IMG/VR virus record: IMGVR_UViG_3300035487_000021
Span: 1 to 27,471 of that record
Length of the DNA: 27,471 nucleotides
DNA from: a virus
Strand: one strand, 5' to 3'
In this document: positions 1-6,540 of the stretch, in pieces
Layout of the letters: every line of letters starts with the position of its first letter
Position numbering within the stretch: position 1 is the first letter of the stretch
Notes under the pieces: model-generated
What the model saw: only the letters and a program-made list of their open reading frames with translations
Databases searched by the model: none
Told to the model about the DNA's origin: nothing
Position numbers and translations under genes: made by a program

Positions 1-246
1 ACAGACCAAGCCCAGTACGTAAAACTAATAGAAGAAGCAGGTGAGCTAGCAGGTAACATTGCACGTGGAAAAGATGTGCGTGACGACATAGGTGATATAC
101 TAGTCGTCCTAGTTAACATAGCCGCCCGTAATGGGTGGGACCTGTATACTTGCTTAAAAGTAGCATTCGACGACATCAAAGACCGTAAAGGTTGTATGAT
201 AGACGGAGTGTTTATTAAAGAAAGTGACGCAAGCCCACCCAACTAA
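1..246 (+). CDS. mazG: MazG-like nucleotide pyrophosphohydrolase, 5'-truncated
   Basis: The open frame enters from the left edge and ends at TAA 244-246, giving the last 81 residues. The visible part carries the MazG-type metal-binding helices: an EEAGEL motif (EExxE) near residue 11 of the fragment, and a RDDIGDILVVLVNIA segment with the downstream acidic residues of the second helix. MazG proteins are all-alpha enzymes that hydrolyse (d)NTPs to the monophosphate and pyrophosphate; phage copies are thought to act on nucleotide pools or alarmones during infection. The next gene starts 13 bases later, so both probably share a message. The N-terminus is outside the window, so domain completeness cannot be judged. 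Another all-alpha NTP pyrophosphatase is the main alternative. Confidence 0.82.
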   Translation, partial: TDQAQYVKLIEEAGELAGNIARGKDVRDDIGDILVVLVNIAARNGWDLYTCLKVAFDDIKDRKGCMIDGVFIKESDASPPN

Positions 247-259
247 AAGGAAATTAAAC

Positions 260-1258
260 ATGTCCAAACTTCGTAAACTGTTTACCAACGTAGAAGTATT
301 TAGTGCTATAGACAACACTAAAAACGACCGTCAGGCAGCAGCGCAACTATCTAAGATTGGTAGAGGTGAAATCTCAAAACAGTTAATGCGTTATTGGCGC
401 AGACAATTAACAGAAATAACTAAAAAGAATGGTGACCCTTTAAATGGTAGTGGTTCATTAGACCGTAAAATTCGTAATGAAGAAATTACATTACGTAATC
501 GTACAATCAACGATGATGATAGAATTGGTAAACGTAAGGTAAATAATAATCGTATATTAATTATACCTGACCAACACGCCCCGTATCACCATCCAGATGC
601 TTTAGAATTCTTAATTGCAGTAGCAGCTAAGATTAAACCAACCCGTGTAATCAACTTAGGTGATGAAACAGATGGTCATGCACTCTCAATGCACGACTCT
701 GACCCATCATTAGATTCAGCTGGTGTTGAATTAACTAAAGCAAGAGTATTCATTAACGCGATGGAGCGTATATTCCCAGTTATGGATATCTGTCATAGTA
801 ACCACGGTAGTTTAGTTTACCGTAGAGCTTTCAAATCAGGTATACCAGCAGAATATATAAAGTCGTATCGTGAAATCCTGTTTCCTAGTGGTGCAGGTCA
901 AGGTTGGGACTGGAAAGAGAAACACCGTGTAGAATTACCAAACGGTGAAGATGTAATCTTCCAGCATCAGTCAGCAGGTGACACATTGAACAACGCAGGA
1001 CACGAAAGAGCTAGTATAGTGGAAGGTCATGAACACGGGAAATTTGAAATACAATACCGTAGTTCAACAACAGCACTGTACTGGTCTTTAATATCTGGTT
1101 GTTTGATCGACCCGAAAGCCTTGGCCTTCGCCTATGGGAAGTTGTTCCCTAAAAAACCATTACTAGGTTGTTCTGCTATACTTGATTCAATACCAAGACT
1201 TATTCCTATGGAATTAGACAATACTGGTCGTTGGACAGGTAAATTAAACGGTTTCTAA
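260..1258 (+). CDS. Calcineurin-like metallophosphoesterase
   Basis: This 332-aa protein is a calcineurin-type metallophosphatase. Motifs in order: DQH (D104, H106), GDE (G134, D135), NH (N181, H182, in place of the usual GNHE), H236 in QHQSAG, and GHEH (H257, H259), together a plausible di-metal site. The natural substrate of the phage family is not known. The frame is open from GTG 224, but I chose ATG 260 because AAAGG at 246-250 lies about nine bases upstream and the GTG start would overlap the MazG gene. The first 90 residues are outside the catalytic domain; residues 22-50 (DRQAAAQL followed by a basic SKQLMRYWRRQL helix) look like a helix-turn-helix, which is inference. A short stretch near bases 1105-1150 has unusual codons. 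The enzyme class is secure, the role is not. Confidence 0.85.
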   Translation: MSKLRKLFTNVEVFSAIDNTKNDRQAAAQLSKIGRGEISKQLMRYWRRQLTEITKKNGDPLNGSGSLDRKIRNEEITLRNRTINDDDRIGKRKVNNNRILIIPDQHAPYHHPDALEFLIAVAAKIKPTRVINLGDETDGHALSMHDSDPSLDSAGVELTKARVFINAMERIFPVMDICHSNHGSLVYRRAFKSGIPAEYIKSYREILFPSGAGQGWDWKEKHRVELPNGEDVIFQHQSAGDTLNNAGHERASIVEGHEHGKFEIQYRSSTTALYWSLISGCLIDPKALAFAYGKLFPKKPLLGCSAILDSIPRLIPMELDNTGRWTGKLNGF

Positions 1259-1268
1259 GTTTAATTTT

Positions 1269-1293
1269 AATAGGGATTCTATGAGTCTCTATT
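1269..1293 (+). promoter_or_regulatory. Intergenic RNA hairpin (terminator or processing site)
   Basis: The 5' arm AATAGGGATTC (1269-1279) pairs with GAGTCTCTATT (1283-1293) around a TAT loop: 11 pairs, two of them G-U. It lies in the short gap after the phosphoesterase gene. No run of T follows, so a classical rho-independent terminator is not supported; a weak terminator for the phage polymerase or an RNase III-type processing site fits better. Its apex resembles that of the hairpin after the capsid gene. Confidence 0.45.
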
Positions 1294-1315
1294 GTAAATT
1301 AAATAGGAAAAGATG

Positions 1316-1456
1316 ATGACAGACAATGAATTAAAAAGTATCATAACTACACTACAGCGTGGTGACTACGATGAAACAGATGTAGTTACAGCTTGGTTAG
1401 CTTTAGAGCAATACCAAGACTTACGCGCAGACTTAAACGTATTATTTGGAGGTTAA
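1316..1456 (+). CDS. Small hypothetical protein (46 aa)
   Basis: A short frame begins with two ATG codons in tandem (1313 and 1316) and ends at TAA 1454-1456. AGGA at 1305-1308 is seven bases from the second ATG and four from the first, so I chose 1316; the longer version would be 47 aa. The product is acidic and probably alpha-helical (TDNELKSIITTLQRGDYDE, later WLALEQYQDLRADL). I do not recognise a family. It fills the gap between the phosphoesterase and the holin-like gene, and its last codons contain the GGAGG ribosome-binding site of the next gene, which suggests coupled translation. The coding call rests on the ribosome-binding site, the fit in the gap and codon usage like the neighbours. 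Confidence 0.6.
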   Translation: MTDNELKSIITTLQRGDYDETDVVTAWLALEQYQDLRADLNVLFGG

Positions 1457-1457
1457 C

Positions 1458-1808
1458 ATGGGTTGGATTGGAACGTTACTTAGTGGTATTGTGTCCCCTA
1501 TAACAGGATTATTATCAAAGAAAAGTGACAATAAAACGGCACTACGAACACAACAAGTTGAAAGACTTATGAACTCAGACAACAAAACAGGTGAATTAGA
1601 AACTATATTATCTGAAGGTATGAAATACTCGTGGAAAGATGAGTATTGGACGATTGTACTGTCCATACCAGCTATAGCTTGTTTCTTCCCAGAAGCAGCG
1701 CCACACGTTGCACAAGGCTTTATAGTACTAGCAACAATGCCAGAATTCTTCCAGTATTGGTTGGGTATATGTGTACTAACATCATTTGGATTAAGGATTA
1801 CAAAATAA
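1458..1808 (+). CDS. Putative holin (three hydrophobic segments)
   Basis: This 116-aa protein resembles the three-transmembrane phage/GTA holin family. Hydrophobic segments lie at residues 2-20 (WIGTLLSGIVSPITGLL), about 64-82 (EYWTIVLSIPAIACFF) and about 98-113 (FQYWLGICVLTSFGL), with a soluble charged helix between the first two. The SWKDEYW... and ...PEFFQYWLGI...SFGLR pattern is what I associate with that family. Holins open the inner membrane so the endolysin can reach the wall. ATG 1458 follows a perfect GGAGG (1448-1452) at five bases; an upstream TTG at 1446 would also be in frame but has no reason to be used. Its place next to DNA polymerase, about 24 kb from the endolysin, is odd. 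A small membrane protein of other function cannot be excluded. Confidence 0.62.
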   Translation: MGWIGTLLSGIVSPITGLLSKKSDNKTALRTQQVERLMNSDNKTGELETILSEGMKYSWKDEYWTIVLSIPAIACFFPEAAPHVAQGFIVLATMPEFFQYWLGICVLTSFGLRITK

Positions 1809-1809
1809 C

Positions 1810-4047
1810 ATGAACATATTTACATTCGATTTAGAAGTGGAGAATCACCGCTACAACAAACGCCTAGCTGGTCCATTCTGCCCTGACAACTATGTTGTTC
1901 AAATCGGGTGGCAAATGAACGCTGGTGAACCACAAGAAACTTACTATGATGCGTATCATCGTGAGAATGTATTACCAGTAAAAGAAATTAACAAACTACA
2001 AGCTGGTGATTACATCAATGGCTTTAACATTAAGTTTGATTTACTATGGGTATGGCGTGAGCCGTGTCTAATAGCTGCCTTCAAACGTGGTGTACGCATC
2101 TTTGATGGTCAATATGCTGAGTATATGCTTGGTGGTATGACACAAGACGTACAAATGGTGTCAATGAACAGTGTTGCCGAACAATACGGTGGTGGCTGTA
2201 AAGTAGATGCAGTAAAAGAAATGTGGGAAAACGGAGCTTTAACTAGTGAGATTCCTCGTGGGTTATTAACAGAATACTTAATCGGTGATGGTGCTGAGAT
2301 TGTGGGTGATGTAAAGAATACATTCCTAATCATGGTAGGTCAGATTACACGTATGCGTGAAGAAATGCCTAAAGAATTCCGTAAGATGCTTGCATTCCGT
2401 TTTGACGGACTATTAGCTACAACTGAAATGGAATATAACGGCATGTACGTTAACCAAGAAGTTGCAGAAACAGAGAGAGTTATCTTAAACCGCGACTTAA
2501 AAGTTGCTAAAGAAGAATTAGAAAACTTCATTCCAAAATTACCACCAGAAGTGGTCTTCAATTGGGGAAGTTCAACACAGAAATCATGTCTAATATTTGG
2601 TGGTACTATCAAATATGGTAAATGGACTACAACCCCTGACGACAATGGCAATACAGTTTATGTCCAACAGACTATTAAAGAACCAGTATTAAATGGCGAC
2701 GGGACACAATATTTATATAAATCAGGACTTAACAAAGGACTAGCTAAAACTAAGAATGTTCAAGTCGATGATTTAACTAAGCCCAAAGGTAGTATTAAAG
2801 ACCACTTCTTTAAATTTGAAGGTTACACTAAGCCAAACCCTAGATGGATTGGTAAAGCAACCGACGCAAAGGGTGAGCCATTATACTCAACTGATGGAGA
2901 CACAATCAAAGCACTATCTCTTAGAGGTGTACCATTCACTGACGCCCTTGCTAAACATACATCGTATAGTAAAGATTTAAGTACTTACTATTGGACAGAA
3001 GACGACAAAGGCAACCGTAAAGGTATGTTAACCTTAGTTGGTGATGATTCTATTATACATCATGCACTAAACCATACGAGTACTGTTACTGGTCGTATGA
3101 GTAGCTCTAACCCTAACCTACAGAATATCCCTCGTGGTAATACATCTAACGTTAAAAAGATGTTTACTTCACGTTTCGGTACTGATGGACGTATGGCAGA
3201 GATAGATTACTCACAACTAGAAGTCGTTATCCAAGGTATGTTAACTAAAGATAAGCAACTATGTGAAGATTTAAATAACCGAGTAGATTTCCATTGTAAA
3301 CGTCTAGCTGCAAAACTAGGTGAATCATATGAAAGTGTACTACACAAATGTAAGGTAGAAGAAGATGAAGACTATGGAGCAATGCGAACAGGAGCTAAGG
3401 GCTTCTCTTTTCAACGTGCCTACGGAGCAGGAGTTGCAACTATCGTTGAAGCTACTGGAATGTCAAAGTCTGATGTTGAATCCCTTATACAAGCCGAAGA
3501 AACTCTCTATCCACAAGTACAAGAATTTGATGTTCGACTTGAACTTCATATCAATAATAATGCAACTCGGACCGATGCAAAGATATTCCACAATGGTATT
3601 GCGTTCACTCAGAAAGAGTCTGTATGGCATTCTCCTACTGGTACCGCGTACAAGTGGCGGCAAGGCATCACCCCTGAATTCATGCATGATAGAGGTAAGT
3701 ATACTGGTTTCAGTCCTACTGAAAGAAAGAACTACCCAATGCAAGGAGAAGGTGGCTTTGTAATGCAAACGATGTTAGGTAAGGTATGGAGACATTTCGT
3801 AGCTAACGATAACTTTAACAACGAAGTACTCCTAGTAAACTCAGTGCATGATTGCCTATTACTAGATGGTACAAACGATACAATATTAAAACCAGTACGC
3901 GAAGCCGTACATAAGATATTAGAAACAGTTCCACAGGTATTCAATGATGCATACCCAGAACTTAAAGTAACAGTTCCCTTCCCAGCAGAAACGGAAGTAG
4001 GACACGATTTATTCACAATGACAGTAAAACACTTAACACAGGATTAA
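1810..4047 (+). CDS. DNA polymerase, family A, with 3'-5' exonuclease
   Basis: This 745-aa replicative polymerase is similar in size to T7 gp5. The N-terminus holds a DEDD-type proofreading exonuclease: FDLE at residues 5-8, a NIKFDL motif near 72-77 and a GDVKNTF motif near 167. The polymerase domain has the GRMSSSNPNLQNIPRG segment, motif A DYSQLE (D466-E471), motif B R526...K530...F534...Y538-G539 and motif C VHD (H680, D681). D466 and D681 are the expected metal ligands. F534 aligns with Phe762 of E. coli Pol I, where T7 has tyrosine. Motif C reads HDC rather than the usual HDE. The start is one base after the holin stop, with AAGGA about ten bases upstream. Codons change sharply over about 3365-3765. 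T7 gp5 uses host thioredoxin; I cannot tell whether this enzyme does. Confidence 0.97.
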   Translation: MNIFTFDLEVENHRYNKRLAGPFCPDNYVVQIGWQMNAGEPQETYYDAYHRENVLPVKEINKLQAGDYINGFNIKFDLLWVWREPCLIAAFKRGVRIFDGQYAEYMLGGMTQDVQMVSMNSVAEQYGGGCKVDAVKEMWENGALTSEIPRGLLTEYLIGDGAEIVGDVKNTFLIMVGQITRMREEMPKEFRKMLAFRFDGLLATTEMEYNGMYVNQEVAETERVILNRDLKVAKEELENFIPKLPPEVVFNWGSSTQKSCLIFGGTIKYGKWTTTPDDNGNTVYVQQTIKEPVLNGDGTQYLYKSGLNKGLAKTKNVQVDDLTKPKGSIKDHFFKFEGYTKPNPRWIGKATDAKGEPLYSTDGDTIKALSLRGVPFTDALAKHTSYSKDLSTYYWTEDDKGNRKGMLTLVGDDSIIHHALNHTSTVTGRMSSSNPNLQNIPRGNTSNVKKMFTSRFGTDGRMAEIDYSQLEVVIQGMLTKDKQLCEDLNNRVDFHCKRLAAKLGESYESVLHKCKVEEDEDYGAMRTGAKGFSFQRAYGAGVATIVEATGMSKSDVESLIQAEETLYPQVQEFDVRLELHINNNATRTDAKIFHNGIAFTQKESVWHSPTGTAYKWRQGITPEFMHDRGKYTGFSPTERKNYPMQGEGGFVMQTMLGKVWRHFVANDNFNNEVLLVNSVHDCLLLDGTNDTILKPVREAVHKILETVPQVFNDAYPELKVTVPFPAETEVGHDLFTMTVKHLTQD

Positions 4048-4051
4048 ACAA

Positions 4052-4870
4052 ATGAGCTTAAATTTAAATGCGATCAGTCAAGCGGCTGTAGAATCAGACA
4101 ATACCTCAGTAGACACAAGCGGTGGTGGTTTCAAGAAGCCAGTACCAGTAAAAGGACCTACGCTTGGTCGTATCCGTGAGTACGTAGAACTAGGACAGTT
4201 TGCACCAGATGAACGTGGTCAAGCACTAGGTTACAGCGCAGCATATAAAGGCTACTTAATTGTAGAATTATTGCATAAGAAACATCAATACGAAATGGGT
4301 GGCAAGACTGTCCCTCATGAAGTAAAAGTATTCTTTAATAAAGGTGTTAAAGCAACATCTAACTATAAGAAACTATTCAAAATGATTAACGTAGCGACAG
4401 GTGGTACAGCTAAGACTTTCGTAGACTTACTAAACAAACCTTTCAAAGCTAAGATTGTACATAACGTTGTAGGTACTGGTGAAACTGCTAAGACCTATGC
4501 TAACCTTGAGAACTATGATGCACCAGAACGTGAGAACGATGAAGGTGATATGGTTCCAGTAATCGTACCAGAATTGAGTAAGCCTATCCGTTTATTCTTA
4601 TGGGAAAACGCTACCGTTGATGACCAAATGGTTAAAGACATGTGGGAATCTATCTACATTGATGGTTCATATACTAAGAACGCTGGTAAAGATAATGAGA
4701 CACAAGAAACTCTTAACTTCGACCAAGCTCGTATCATGACTAACCTTAAATGGGAAGGTTCACGTACTCAAGAACTAGTAGCCAATGATGGTATTGACTT
4801 AGACACTCAGTACGATATGCCCCCTGAGCCAGATGGCGACAATGACGAACTACCTTCACTAGACGACTAG
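4052..4870 (+). CDS. Probable single-stranded DNA-binding protein
   Basis: The 272-aa product sits between DNA polymerase and the 5'-3' exonuclease, the usual place of the ssDNA-binding protein in related podophages. It begins with a low-complexity head, then a region beginning GPTLGRIREYVELGQ with conserved YLIVELLHKKHQYE and FFNKGVKATSNYKKLF segments (about residues 35-115) that I associate with the phage family annotated as ssDNA-binding or DNA-replication proteins. It ends in a strongly acidic tail (PPEPDGDNDELPSLDD), the hallmark of prokaryotic and T7 SSBs, which recruit partner enzymes through it. AGGA at 4040-4043 is eight bases before ATG 4052. No catalytic motif is visible. The family assignment is from memory and position, so the function is probable rather than shown. 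Confidence 0.68.
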   Translation: MSLNLNAISQAAVESDNTSVDTSGGGFKKPVPVKGPTLGRIREYVELGQFAPDERGQALGYSAAYKGYLIVELLHKKHQYEMGGKTVPHEVKVFFNKGVKATSNYKKLFKMINVATGGTAKTFVDLLNKPFKAKIVHNVVGTGETAKTYANLENYDAPERENDEGDMVPVIVPELSKPIRLFLWENATVDDQMVKDMWESIYIDGSYTKNAGKDNETQETLNFDQARIMTNLKWEGSRTQELVANDGIDLDTQYDMPPEPDGDNDELPSLDD

Positions 4871-4878
4871 GATATACT

Positions 4879-5886
4879 ATGGACTTAGCAGCGATAAGCA
4901 AATCAGCTGCCGAGTCTGCTATCACTGAAGCTACCTTTGTCTTAGGACGGGTACTTCAGTATGACGCAGATTTTGGTTGTTATGAATGTGCATGGTTGGA
5001 TAAATCAGTAGCAGATAATATTGATACCCTCATAAAGCACATAGATATTAAAAGACAAATGGCTGGTGCAGAATACGTAAACGTGCATATCACACTAGGT
5101 ATGAAAGGTGGCCGTGAGCAAATAGCAACAGTTAAACCTTACCAAGAACAACGTGGTAACCGTGACCCACTACTAGTAGAACGTGTAGCAGCACTAAGAA
5201 ACTTCTTAGCTAACTACGACACAGATGTTGTAACTCCAGTAGCTAATTTATTACAAGAAGCAGATGACTCACTAACTCAATTACAAGTACTACGTATTAG
5301 AGATTATGGTGTACAGAGTTCAGTTATCATGTCAGGTGATAAAGACTTATGGATGGTAGATGGCTTACATTGTGACCAGAAGACAGGTCGTATGTATACA
5401 GTTAAAGGTTATGGTAAGACAGAATACCGTGAAGTAGGTAATGTAAAACCTAAACTAGTAGGTGAAGGAACTAGTTGGTTTTGGCATCAAATGTTACATG
5501 GTGATACAGCAGATAATATAGCAGGATTACCAACACTAACAGCTAAGTTATTAAATAGATACTTACCAACTAAGAAATTCAACCCTAAGCGTAAAGATGC
5601 GCCATGTGGGGAAGCTAAATCAACAGCAATACTAAATGGTGTTACTAATGATGTAGAGGCTTGTAAACGTGTCTTAGAAGCATACAGTGGTGTATACCCT
5701 AATGCTAAAGAAATGATGATAGAGTCAGCATTCTTATTATGGATGCGTAGAACTGAGTACACTAAAGATTGTGTAGACTTCTTAAATGAATCAGGACTAC
5801 ATTGTGCCATGAGTGCTAACCAAAACCTTAGATTAAAAGAATTCGATAGACTATCGGCAATACAAATTGAGGCGAGTAAAGAATGA
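4879..5886 (+). CDS. 5'-3' exonuclease (T7 gp6-like, FEN family)
   Basis: This 335-aa protein belongs to the FEN/5'-3' exonuclease superfamily. Acidic metal-binding motifs are present in order: D29/D31 in QYDADF, the cluster EADD at 127-130, SGDKDLWMV with D154 and D156, and HGDTADNIAGLP (D209, D212), which opens the helix-3-turn-helix DNA-binding module. In T7 the equivalent gp6 removes RNA primers and degrades host DNA for reuse. The gene starts eight bases after the preceding stop, with AGGA overlapping that stop codon (4869-4872), and its last bases overlap the next start as ATGA (5883-5886). Length is close to that of gp6 (about 300 aa). Confidence in the class is high. Confidence 0.92.
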   Translation: MDLAAISKSAAESAITEATFVLGRVLQYDADFGCYECAWLDKSVADNIDTLIKHIDIKRQMAGAEYVNVHITLGMKGGREQIATVKPYQEQRGNRDPLLVERVAALRNFLANYDTDVVTPVANLLQEADDSLTQLQVLRIRDYGVQSSVIMSGDKDLWMVDGLHCDQKTGRMYTVKGYGKTEYREVGNVKPKLVGEGTSWFWHQMLHGDTADNIAGLPTLTAKLLNRYLPTKKFNPKRKDAPCGEAKSTAILNGVTNDVEACKRVLEAYSGVYPNAKEMMIESAFLLWMRRTEYTKDCVDFLNESGLHCAMSANQNLRLKEFDRLSAIQIEASKE

Positions 5887-6158
5887 AATTTATAATTGCA
5901 ATTAATGAAGCAGAAGAGAAAGATGATGGAACCAAGGGTACAGTTACCTTTGACCATGTTGAAACTAACTCTTACTGTAAACGAACAAACAGACGTAAGC
6001 TACATGCCTATTTAGAGGCCCGTGGTGTACCTAAGAAGCATGTTAAATCCACTATGAAAGCATTAGGCTTTGTAGACAGTGAATTAGGTATTACAGTCAA
6101 AGAGCGTAATCACTTATCTCAACGAAGAGAGTATTTAAAAACTATTAAGGCAGCTTAG
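5883..6158 (+). CDS. Small hypothetical protein (91 aa)
   Basis: The start codon overlaps the exonuclease stop (ATGA), so translation is probably coupled. The product begins with a beta-strand-like MKFIIAINEAEE and is then basic and mostly helical (KRTNRRKLHAYLEARGVPKKHVKSTMKALGF), compatible with nucleic-acid binding, but I recognise no domain. It lies between the exonuclease and endonuclease VII genes, where phiKMV-like phages carry small unknown genes. One base separates its stop from the next ATG. Coding status is well supported by the packing and codon use; function is unknown. Confidence 0.8.
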   Translation: MKFIIAINEAEEKDDGTKGTVTFDHVETNSYCKRTNRRKLHAYLEARGVPKKHVKSTMKALGFVDSELGITVKERNHLSQRREYLKTIKAA

Positions 6159-6159
6159 T

Positions 6160-6540
6160 ATGGCCGTAGTTAGATTAAAGACAACACAAGTAGCAGGTGT
6201 ATTAGCTCAAGTAGTAAAGAAGCAAGGTGGTAAATGTGCCATTTGTGGACATCCCTTTACTCAACGAGATATACCTGTACTTGACCATTGCCATACTAAA
6301 GGTTATATCCGAGGTGCTTTACATAATTCATGTAATGGTATCGAAGGACGTATCAAGAAGTTAGCACAACGTGGTCATAAAGGTATTACCTCTGAGAAGT
6401 ATATAATTGGCCTAGGTAGTTACCTAGAGACACACACAACACCAAAGTACAACTACATACATCCTAGTCATAAAACTGAGGATGAGCAGCGGTTAGAACG
6501 TAACAAGAAAGCTCGGTTAAAGAGAGCTAAGGCGAAGTAA
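6160..6540 (+). CDS. Recombination endonuclease VII
   Basis: This 126-aa protein has the endonuclease VII signature: C26-x2-C29, then D42-H43-x-H45, then a YIRGALHNSCN segment with H55, C58 and N59, a zinc-containing His-Me finger. T4 endonuclease VII uses C23, C26, C58 and C61; here the second pair reads H55/C58, so the zinc site would be CCHC. The enzyme resolves branched DNA, and in this phage it replaces the unrelated T7 gp3 resolvase. After residue 70 the chain is basic and ends in a lysine/arginine-rich tail. AAGG at 6147-6150 precedes ATG 6160, and the stop overlaps the RNA polymerase start as TAATG. Confidence 0.93.
   Translation: MAVVRLKTTQVAGVLAQVVKKQGGKCAICGHPFTQRDIPVLDHCHTKGYIRGALHNSCNGIEGRIKKLAQRGHKGITSEKYIIGLGSYLETHTTPKYNYIHPSHKTEDEQRLERNKKARLKRAKAK

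Noticed and set aside
3365-3763. A 132-codon frame overlapping the DNA polymerase gene
   Set aside because: Same cause as above; the polymerase frame carries motif B here and the alternative product has no family resemblance.
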